Shown here piece after piece: positions 1-4,664 of a stretch of DNA of 7,553 nt (position 1 is the stretch's first letter; each line of letters opens with the position of its first letter). Made by a program: the position numbers and the translations under genes. Under the pieces are notes generated by a model. That model saw nothing but the letters and a program-made list of their open reading frames with translations, was not told the DNA's origin and did not search any database. Origin of the DNA: Aphodosoma sp044433285 (lineage in GTDB: Bacteria > Bacteroidota > Bacteroidia > Bacteroidales > Paludibacteraceae); the NCBI GenBank assembly GCA_044433285.1, contig JAWXTU010000108.1:1-7553 (forward strand), given 5' to 3'.

Positions 1-480
1 ATTGCAGAATTTTCAAAAGATATGGGTTGTAGCAGTCGTACTACTTTGCTTGTACCAAATACAATAGCTGAATTTGATAAAGTGCCTAATGTAGACGAGT
101 ATAAGAATATGCTTAATAGAATAGATAAAAGTGCAACATTGCCACAAAAGCGTTTTTCTTGCGGAGCAGGTTTTGGTATGAGTAGTATTGATCCTCTTGG
201 TAATGTATATCCATGCCACAATATGCACTATGATATTTTTAAATTTGGTAATATTGTACATCAGGGTGTTGAAGATATATATAGTAGCGAAAAGGTCAAA
301 ACAATTAGGCATAATCTACATGTAGATAATATAGAACAATGTAAAATGTGTAATATTCGCTATATTTGCGGAGGGGGATGTCGAGGTGCTGTGTATAAGT
401 TGTATAAAAATGAGTATGCCTATCCAGAACGCTTATGTCAATATTATCGTGCTGGAATTGCCTTGCAGCTTGATAATTAA
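1..480 (+). CDS. Radical SAM/SPASM peptide maturase, C-terminal part only
   Basis: The reading frame is open from the first base to the TAA at 478-480, so this is the last 159 residues of a gene that begins outside the window. The visible part is a complete SPASM domain. Counting from the first codon, Cys54 opens a CGAG motif, followed by an IDPxGxVYPC segment (Cys72), then a CX2CX5CX3C block (Cys114, 117, 123, 127) containing RYICGGGCRG, and a final Cys146. These seven cysteines are the classical set that binds two auxiliary [4Fe-4S] clusters in peptide-modifying radical SAM enzymes. The radical SAM core with its CX3CX2C motif must lie upstream and is inferred. It differs from the maturase at 4665-5816, which has a different C-terminal Cys pattern, so it probably serves a third precursor outside the window. 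Its substrate and chemistry cannot be read from this end. An internal ATG at 22 is not the start. Confidence 0.9.
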   Translation: MAEFSKDMGCSSRTTLLVPNTIAEFDKVPNVDEYKNMLNRIDKSATLPQKRFSCGAGFGMSSIDPLGNVYPCHNMHYDIFKFGNIVHQGVEDIYSSEKVKTIRHNLHVDNIEQCKMCNIRYICGGGCRGAVYKLYKNEYAYPERLCQYYRAGIALQLDN

Positions 481-491
481 AAAATCAGTTA

Positions 492-510
492 GTTAAATGT
501 TGTATTTAAC
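492..510 (+). terminator. Weak A/T-rich stem-loop after the maturase
   Basis: GTTAAAT (492-498) pairs perfectly with ATTTAAC (504-510) around a 5-base loop, 12 bases after the maturase stop codon. The stem is short and A/T-rich and no run of T follows. It could be a weak terminator or a 3' end stabiliser for the upstream operon. The position is suggestive but the structure alone is not strong evidence. Confidence 0.3.
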
Positions 511-533
511 GTAATATATAAAATCAAATAACA

Positions 534-575
534 AGACTATCTTTTGTCGACAACTATATAGTTTAGCCCACAACT
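534..575 (+). repeat. 42-bp direct repeat, copy 1
   Basis: Bases 534-575 are identical to 4170-4211. A weaker match continues about 13 bases downstream with one gap and a few changes. The repeat contains two overlapping palindromes, TTGTCGACAA (544-553) and AACTATATAGTT (552-563), followed by TTAGCCCACAACT. Copy 1 lies 54 bases after an upstream maturase gene and about 265 bases before precursor A. Copy 2 lies at the end of a truncated transporter gene, 69 bases before precursor B. Both copies therefore sit at the upstream border of a precursor module. It may be a recombination site, a scar or a shared regulatory element. No integrase gene is visible. Confidence 0.85.
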
Positions 576-840
576 GATAAATGTGGAAATATTGACATTC
601 TAAAAAATAATTAAGTAAAATATAATACATTGGGACTTGCAATCCTTGTATTAGGCATAATAATATACAAGAAATTTAAAACTTTTACAAGGTAAAAAAC
701 AAGGAATTATTTTTTTATTTACAGCAGGTAGATAAAAGACGTTAGGGTTTGTTGTAAAAATAACAAACAAATGCAGCTTCACTATCGAAAAAGCATAGAA
801 GTTAGCGAATAAAGTATAATATTATAAATGAATTATTATT
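576..840 (+). promoter_or_regulatory. Non-coding leader region of module A
   Basis: No credible gene lies here, so the promoter of module A is expected in this stretch. I found no convincing Bacteroidota promoter (TTTG near -33 with TAnnTTTG near -7) at proper spacing. Several short hairpins can form. CCTTGTA (644-650) can pair with TACAAGG (686-692), and overlapping CTTGTAT (645-651) can pair with ATACAAG (665-671), so the two structures exclude each other. GTTTGTT (747-753) pairs with AACAAAC (762-768). A 13-codon ATG-initiated frame occupies 771-812 just upstream of the precursor and is probably fortuitous. The regulatory role is inferred from position only. Confidence 0.4.
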
Positions 841-1059
841 ATGAAAGAATTAAAAAAATCAAAATTAGCAGCAATTATTGGTGGTACATCCACAACCATT
901 TTGAAAGAATACGGATATTCGAGTGAAAATACTACCACTGAGAATGAATATCCAAATGAAGAATCTGTCGGAAAGTTAAAACCATTGATTGTACAAGTGC
1001 CAACAGAATGGGAACCTCTTCCAGATGAAAAAGACGTAGCTATGCCTTATTCGAATTAG
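841..1059 (+). CDS. RiPP precursor A, double-glycine leader, probable substrate of GwsG/GwsS
   Basis: This 72-residue peptide has a very short Lys-rich leader ending in Gly14-Gly15. Relative to the Gly-Gly cut site, Ile12 is at -4, Leu9 at -7 and Leu4 at -12, the hydrophobic register used by C39 leader peptidases. The remaining 57 residues have no cysteine, arguing against a lanthipeptide or thioether product. They hold about 12 Ser/Thr and 11 Glu/Asp, densest between residues 23 and 42 around SSENTTTENE. Hydroxyl donors close to carboxylates are what ATP-grasp macrocyclases of the microviridin type join as side-chain esters. It is the first gene of a run that continues through the ligase pair, with the next gene only 5 bases away. 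That it is a precursor is well supported by leader and context; the ester chemistry is inference. Confidence 0.82.
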   Translation: MKELKKSKLAAIIGGTSTTILKEYGYSSENTTTENEYPNEESVGKLKPLIVQVPTEWEPLPDEKDVAMPYSN

Positions 1060-1064
1060 ATGTT

Positions 1065-1658
1065 ATGAGTAAAAATGTATTACTATTGTTACTTCTATTT
1101 ATGTGTAAATCAACAATTCTATTAGCTAATAATAGTGCAGTAGATTCAATTTCAAAAAATGATAGGATAGCAATAGAATTAGCTGAAATCTGGGGGCTAG
1201 ATCAAGGTGTTAGGCAGAATATAGAATTATTTTATAAATTAGATAAAGCATTTATAAATAAATTGGATAGTATGATATTCGACAAAACTATTGACTTTAT
1301 AAAGGAATATGGCTGGGTTACTGATTTAGGAAAATATGATTCTATTTACTCGTATCTGCCAGAAGTCTTATATGCTGTAATGCTACACAATCCACATAGA
1401 TTAATAGATTCAAGTATTTATGAACTTTTAAAAAATGAGGTTAAGGCGAGAAGACTTAATCCGCAATGGTTGATAATTTTTCTTGACAAATACTATGTTA
1501 TATACGAAAAAAGAACTTTATACAATTCTTCCTTTAAACAGTGGCTAGAATTTCCCTATCTACTTGAGGAAGACAAGGTATTATCTGACAGTTTAATGAA
1601 TGATATTGGATTAAAAGCATTGCCAGATAGCTTGTTTTTACAAAACATTACACAATAA
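1065..1658 (+). CDS. Secreted protein of unknown function in the RiPP operon
   Basis: This 197-residue protein begins 5 bases after the precursor stop, so it is probably co-transcribed and perhaps translationally coupled. The N-terminus is a clear signal peptide: a short MSKN head, a leucine-rich core at about residues 5-20, and a plausible signal peptidase I cut after LLA near residue 21. Cys14 lies within the hydrophobic core but LFMC is a poor lipobox, so a lipoprotein is unlikely. The mature part is rich in acidic, aromatic and Leu/Ile residues and looks mostly helical. I recognise no catalytic motif or family. Its position between precursor and maturases and its export suggest self-protection or a late processing role in the periplasm, but nothing in the sequence proves either. 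Confidence 0.8.
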   Translation: MSKNVLLLLLLFMCKSTILLANNSAVDSISKNDRIAIELAEIWGLDQGVRQNIELFYKLDKAFINKLDSMIFDKTIDFIKEYGWVTDLGKYDSIYSYLPEVLYAVMLHNPHRLIDSSIYELLKNEVKARRLNPQWLIIFLDKYYVIYEKRTLYNSSFKQWLEFPYLLEEDKVLSDSLMNDIGLKALPDSLFLQNITQ

Positions 1659-1662
1659 CACT

Positions 1663-1712
1663 TATTGCCCCTATATATCATATAATAAGTACGTTGAACA
1701 ATAGGGGCAATA
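1663..1712 (+). terminator. Attenuator-like stem-loop between the secreted protein and gwsG
   Basis: TATTGCCCCTAT (1663-1674) is perfectly complementary to ATAGGGGCAATA (1701-1712), giving a 12-bp stem with a 26-base loop. It lies 5 bases after the upstream stop codon and 20 bases before the chosen gwsG start. Only a weak T-rich stretch follows, so full termination is doubtful. Partial termination or RNA processing could keep precursor transcript above maturase transcript. The stem covers the TTG at 1694, which is one reason to reject that start for gwsG. Confidence 0.5.
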
Positions 1713-1732
1713 TTTATAATCTAATAAGAATT

Positions 1733-2713
1733 ATGATACTTATATTAACAACAGAATCTGGGGACTCCTCTCATATAGAAGTAATTAATTGGTTAGAGCA
1801 TTTAAAGGCAAACTATATTATTATAGCCGGAGAAAGACTGCTCAGGGGAGACGTTTCCTTCACTTACATGAATAATGAGATTTATTATAATGGTATAAAC
1901 TTAACAAACGAGATATCTGTTGTTTATTATCGAAGGTGGTTATCTACCAAGGTTTTAGAAATAACATATGACAAGATACTTGACGAAGCTATTACAGAAA
2001 ATCTTTATCGTGAAATATTTGAAGTGAAAAAGCTTCTTGAATCAAACTTTAAAAGAGCTATTTGGATTCCCAAAGCAAGTTCTATCAGTGTCAATAAATT
2101 AAATGTTTTAAATGTAGCAAGTGAAGTGGGGTTCTTAATTCCCAAAACTATTGTTACTAATTCTAAATCAGATATTATTAATTTTATAAATGAGACGTCT
2201 AATGGTGTTATTACTAAAGCTATTGGTAATTACGAATCAATGTTTTGTTCTTGTGGGGATAATTTCAACCCTATATACACTAAAGAGATAAATATTATAG
2301 ATATAAATAATTGTAAATCTGATATATTTGTAATTTCATTGTTTCAAGAAAAAATTGACAAATTATTGGAGTTGAGAGTGTTTTTTTTTATGGGACAGCT
2401 TTATGGGACAGCTTTATTATCTCAAATGCAGTCAGGAACTTGTATTGATTCTCGTATAATGGAAGGTGGTAATAGTTCTAAATTATCACCATATCAGTTG
2501 CCGGAAGAAATCAACAAAAAGATTATACTTTTGTTTGAAAAATTAGATCTAAATATTGGAAGTTTAGATTTACTAGTTACTCCAGATGGAGATTATTATT
2601 TATTAGAGGTTAATCCTGTTGGTCAAATATCAGGTTATTCTAGACGTTGTGGTTTTAATATAGAAAAAGAAATTGCATTAAAATTAATAGAAATCGATGA
2701 AAGAAAATTGTAA
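1733..2713 (+). CDS. gwsG: ATP-grasp peptide maturase, grasp-with-spasm system
   Basis: This 326-residue ligase belongs to the ATP-grasp peptide maturases related to microviridin ligases, which activate Glu/Asp side chains with ATP and join them to Ser, Thr or Lys of the precursor. Visible marks are the N-terminal MILILTTE strand, a YYRRW motif at about residues 65-69, an LNVASEVGFLIPKT segment, VITKAI with a probable ATP-binding Lys, an ELRVFFF strand in the grasp fold, and the C-terminal SLDLLVTPDGDYYLLEVNP (Glu292, Asn294) for Mg-ATP. The frame opens upstream with a TTG at 1694, but the family normally starts at MILI, and 1694 lies in a hairpin, so I chose the ATG at 1733. The gene overlaps the next frame by 17 bases. 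Precursor A is its likely substrate. The family assignment is strong; ester versus amide products cannot be told. Confidence 0.9.
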   Translation: MILILTTESGDSSHIEVINWLEHLKANYIIIAGERLLRGDVSFTYMNNEIYYNGINLTNEISVVYYRRWLSTKVLEITYDKILDEAITENLYREIFEVKKLLESNFKRAIWIPKASSISVNKLNVLNVASEVGFLIPKTIVTNSKSDIINFINETSNGVITKAIGNYESMFCSCGDNFNPIYTKEINIIDINNCKSDIFVISLFQEKIDKLLELRVFFFMGQLYGTALLSQMQSGTCIDSRIMEGGNSSKLSPYQLPEEINKKIILLFEKLDLNIGSLDLLVTPDGDYYLLEVNPVGQISGYSRRCGFNIEKEIALKLIEIDERKL

Positions 2714-2906
2714 TCTTAATAGAATAAACAAAATGGTTATTGAAGGAAAGTTGCCATGGGCGTTTTTAAATCTAAAATATCAAAAAGCAAATACTAATAC
2801 AAATGAACGTGGTTTTGAATATAAAGCTTGGAGTCCGTATTTTCAAGCAGTTTTGCCACCTTCAGATCCAACATGTCTAATAAGTAAAATTTATCATGTA
2901 TATTAA
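2697..2906 (+). CDS. Small unknown protein between gwsG and gwsS, overlapping both
   Basis: This frame of 69 residues starts inside the last codons of gwsG (17-base overlap) and ends inside the first codons of gwsS (11-base overlap). An internal ATG at 2733 (Met13) would remove the first overlap and leave 57 residues. The sequence has Trp, Pro and aromatic residues in a patterned way (GKLPWAFLNL early, SPYFQAVLPPSDPTCLI late), lacks a signal peptide or membrane segment, and has no Gly-Gly site. The tight overlaps, and the fact that it fills an otherwise empty gap in a compact operon, argue that it is translated. I do not recognise the family. It could be a partner protein that binds the leader or the maturases, or a second modified peptide with its PPSDPTC segment as core. 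Function is open. Confidence 0.65.
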   Translation: MKENCNLNRINKMVIEGKLPWAFLNLKYQKANTNTNERGFEYKAWSPYFQAVLPPSDPTCLISKIYHVY

Positions 2907-3882
2907 TTTATTACCATGCGTGATTATTGTGAATGGCGCAAAACAATCAGCAATTTTTGATATTGAAGAAGGTACTTATGCTATTATTCCATTGTTGTGG
3001 GGAGTATTTTTAAATACAGCAAAAAGAATATATAAAATTATTTCTAATGAAATTTTAGAAAGCGATATAGGTGTTCAAATGTCAGATAACGATCTAATTT
3101 CTTTTTTGTTGTCTAGTAAATTTGCAATAAAAACTAAAACTGAAATTCCTTTTAAGGCGATAGATGTAAAAACGTATGATATTCCATTTGTTTTTGACAC
3201 CTTGATTATCGATTCAAATTTAGAATGTGATTTATTAAACTATCTATCCTTCCTTCCTAATTTTAGAATTTCAAGGTTTGTTCAGTTGAGATTGTATTTT
3301 TCAGTATCTTATGATTTTATAGATAAATTATTAGTATTACTGCAGGATAAAGGTTACTATAATATTGATATTATAGTAAATAGTGATTGTAATACCAGTT
3401 CTTCTGATTATCACAAGTTGTTACAATTATATCCATATCATTTATCAAAAATAATAATTATGAATTATAGTTTGCCAATAGTAAATGATAACCCGAGATT
3501 AATATTCAATAAAATAAAAATGCAAGACTGTGCCTTATGTGGAATAATTGATGAATCGCTTATAAGTATTAATATTGATACACTTTGTAGATATAAAAAT
3601 GGTAATACTTGCCTTTGGCGAAAAGTCTCAATTTCAGTAGATGGACTTATTTGTAATTGTCCTTCGTTACCTTACACTTATGGAAGTATTAGAGAAAATG
3701 ATATTTTAGAAGTTGTAAAGAATTCTACATATCAAAAGATTTCAAATATCAAAAAAAGTGAAATAGAAGTTTGTAAAGACTGTGAATTTCGAGTCTTTTG
3801 TACAGATTGCCGGGCTAATGCAGGTGTGTATTTGAAACCTAATAAATGCAAGTATAACCCATATAACCCTATAGATTTGTAA
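2896..3882 (+). CDS. gwsS: SPASM domain peptide maturase without radical SAM core, grasp-with-spasm system
   Basis: This 328-residue protein has a SPASM domain but lacks the CX3CX2C signature of the radical SAM core, which is the defining trait of the partner of GwsG. The N-terminus (LLPCVIIVNGAKQSAIFDI, then a Y-x-IIP segment) resembles the start expected for this family. Cysteines cluster in the C-terminal third: Cys212 and 215, Cys231, 239, 253 and 255, then CKDCEFRVFCTDCRA (Cys293, 296, 302, 305) and Cys318 before the NPYNP tail. They probably hold iron-sulfur clusters. Without the SAM-cleaving site, its role is more likely substrate binding or support of GwsG than radical chemistry. The start at 2896 overlaps the previous stop, implying translational coupling. 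The next frame follows after 10 bases. Confidence 0.88.
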   Translation: MYINLLPCVIIVNGAKQSAIFDIEEGTYAIIPLLWGVFLNTAKRIYKIISNEILESDIGVQMSDNDLISFLLSSKFAIKTKTEIPFKAIDVKTYDIPFVFDTLIIDSNLECDLLNYLSFLPNFRISRFVQLRLYFSVSYDFIDKLLVLLQDKGYYNIDIIVNSDCNTSSSDYHKLLQLYPYHLSKIIIMNYSLPIVNDNPRLIFNKIKMQDCALCGIIDESLISINIDTLCRYKNGNTCLWRKVSISVDGLICNCPSLPYTYGSIRENDILEVVKNSTYQKISNIKKSEIEVCKDCEFRVFCTDCRANAGVYLKPNKCKYNPYNPIDL

Positions 3883-3892
3883 TTTCAACCCT

Positions 3893-4171
3893 ATGTTTAA
3901 ATTTCCACACTACACCCAACTAGACACCATGGACTGCGGACCTACTTGTCTCCGCATCATAGCAAAACATTATGGTAAGGCATTCTCCCTGCAAAATCTT
4001 AGGGAGAAATGCCATATCACACGTGAGGGTGTTTCGTTGCTTGGTATTAGTGATGCTGCCGAACTGATAGGGTTGCGTAGCACAGGTGTGAAAGTAACGT
4101 GGGAACAGATGCAGGATGAAGTGCCGTTGCCGTGTATAGTACATTGGAATCAAAAGCATTTATTAATTTAG
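3893..4171 (+). pseudogene. Truncated C39 peptidase domain of a RiPP/bacteriocin ABC transporter
   Basis: These 92 codons encode the start of a C39 leader peptidase. Gln9 and Cys15 (DCGPTC motif) and the catalytic His89 are kept, but the frame then changes to Leu-Leu-Ile and stops, before the catalytic Asp and the whole transporter. Over residues 1-89 it matches the transporter beginning at 6858 with two amino-acid changes (Phe2/Leu, Thr12/Ser). I count about 17 base differences over 269 aligned bases, nearly all synonymous. That pattern means both copies evolved under protein-level constraint and the truncation is later. The break coincides within about 10 bases with the start of the second 42-bp repeat. 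Its base composition is clearly richer in G/C than gwsS just upstream. It lacks the DP motif, so an active stand-alone peptidase is unlikely, though leader binding could remain. Confidence 0.85.
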
Positions 4172-4211
4172 ACTATCTTTTGTCGACAACTATATAGTTT
4201 AGCCCACAACT
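4170..4211 (+). repeat. 42-bp direct repeat, copy 2
   Basis: Identical to 534-575, 3,636 bases upstream. The first two bases form part of the TAG stop of the truncated C39 gene. The same two palindromes are present (4180-4189 and 4188-4199). Homology to the intact transporter ends just before it, so the repeat marks a sequence junction. Its last 13 bases also form the left arm of an inverted repeat around precursor B. Confidence 0.85.
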
Positions 4212-4486
4212 AATTAAAAGTGGAGAGAAAACCGAAAATCTTAAGAGTAGGTTATGTATTAATTAAAAATTTTTATTAACATGAAAACAAAAAAGAAAAT
4301 TTCTTTGAGGAAAGAAGAAACTTTAGTGGAAATAAGCCAATTACATCGTATTAGAGGTCGTGGTGATGGTGATTTAACTTATGCAAAAGCACATGAAGAA
4401 CCTCCTGTTAGTACTTATGTGAGAGGTCAAACCCCAACTCTACCTTTGCCTTACACGCGTACAGTTTGATATTAGTTGTGGGTTAA
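4199..4486 (+). repeat. Inverted repeat enclosing precursor B
   Basis: TTAGCCCACAACTAAT at 4199-4214 is complementary over 16 positions to ATTAGTTGTGGGTTAA at 4471-4486, the only exception being one G-T pair. The arms lie 66 bases before and 1 base after the precursor B gene. In RNA they could form a long-range stem closing the whole precursor message. In DNA they could mark a small invertible or mobile cassette. A degraded continuation of the 42-bp repeat in inverse order (TAGTTGT, then CTACAA, at 4507-4521) may follow the right arm. Confidence 0.65.
4281..4469 (+). CDS. RiPP precursor B with three periodic Tyr-x-Lys/Arg motifs
   Basis: This 62-residue peptide has a charged leader (MKTKKKISLRKEETLVEISQ) typical of Bacteroidota RiPP precursors. 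The Gly-Gly motif is replaced: the only cut site that fits the -4/-7/-12 hydrophobic register (Ile24, Leu21, Val16) follows Gly26-Arg27. The core would then be 35 residues without cysteine. It holds YAK (34-36), YVR (46-48) and YTR (58-60), spaced exactly 12 residues apart and each preceded by Thr or Pro, like three degenerate 12-residue units with Pro-rich linkers. The gene lies upstream of a radical SAM/SPASM enzyme of a group known to tie aromatic-x-x triplets into three-residue cyclophanes, so the three motifs are the predicted crosslink sites. Role as precursor is well supported; product structure is inference. Confidence 0.85.
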   Translation: MKTKKKISLRKEETLVEISQLHRIRGRGDGDLTYAKAHEEPPVSTYVRGQTPTLPLPYTRTV

Positions 4487-4499
4487 GTGAATGTGCTTG

Positions 4500-4538
4500 A
4501 ATTACTTAGTTGTATCTACAATTAACAAATAAGTAATT
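4500..4538 (+). promoter_or_regulatory. Stem-loop downstream of precursor B
   Basis: AATTACTTA (4500-4508) pairs perfectly with TAAGTAATT (4530-4538), and a short inner TTGT/ACAA pairing is possible. It is the first of two hairpins in the spacer between precursor B and its maturase and may take part in RNA processing or attenuation. Confidence 0.4.
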
Positions 4539-4552
4539 GATAATGTACAAAT

Positions 4553-4600
4553 TAAGTTTTCATTACATTGAGCGGTAACGCTCAGTATAATGAAAACTTA
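4553..4600 (+). terminator. Strong stem-loop between precursor B and its maturase
   Basis: TAAGTTTTCATTA (4553-4565) pairs perfectly with TAATGAAAACTTA (4588-4600). After one C-A mismatch and two weaker pairs, TGAGCG (4569-4574) pairs with CGCTCA (4579-4584) around a GTAA tetraloop of the stable GNRA class. The stem is about 22 pairs with a single mismatch. No T-run follows, so it is better explained as an RNA-stabilising or partially terminating element than as a full terminator. It would allow many precursor transcripts and fewer maturase transcripts. The 64 bases from here to the maturase start show no clear promoter. Confidence 0.65.
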
Positions 4601-4664
4601 TTAAGAGAATAAATTTGTTCTATTGAATTGTATTTGTAGTAGAACATAAAAACACTTAAAATAT

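Noticed and set aside
13..312. Open frame of 99 codons on the - strand
   Set aside because: It lies antisense to a clear SPASM domain, its translation has no recognisable pattern, and no other gene is on that strand.
592..626. TTGACA and TATAAT upstream of precursor A as a promoter
   Set aside because: They are 23 bases apart, too far for a sigma-70 type promoter, and the phylum uses another consensus.
771..812. 13-codon frame as a leader peptide or extra precursor
   Set aside because: It has no leader features, no regulatory codon run and no Gly-Gly site; such frames are expected by chance.
1694..1720. TTGAAC and TATAAT as a sigma-70 type promoter before gwsG
   Set aside because: The spacer is only 15 bases, the site overlaps a stem-loop, and Bacteroidota use a different promoter consensus.
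1694..1732. TTG start giving gwsG 13 extra residues
   Set aside because: The TTG lies in the loop, and the codons after it in the right arm, of a 12-bp stem-loop; the ATG at 1733 gives the expected MILI N-terminus.
2385..2415. Short tandem repeat TATGGGACAGCTT inside gwsG
   Set aside because: Two adjacent copies occur (about 2389-2414), but the frame is kept and it lies in a plausible strand-loop of the protein; it is a minor local duplication without further sign of function.
2697..3882. gwsS broken by a frameshift, with the 69-codon frame as its 5' end
   Set aside because: The protein from 2896 already has the N-terminal segment expected of the family, and the upstream frame does not look like a continuation, so two separate genes fit better.
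3920..4159. Open frame of 79 codons on the - strand
   Set aside because: It is the antisense shadow of the C39 domain, which is conserved in two copies in the + frame.
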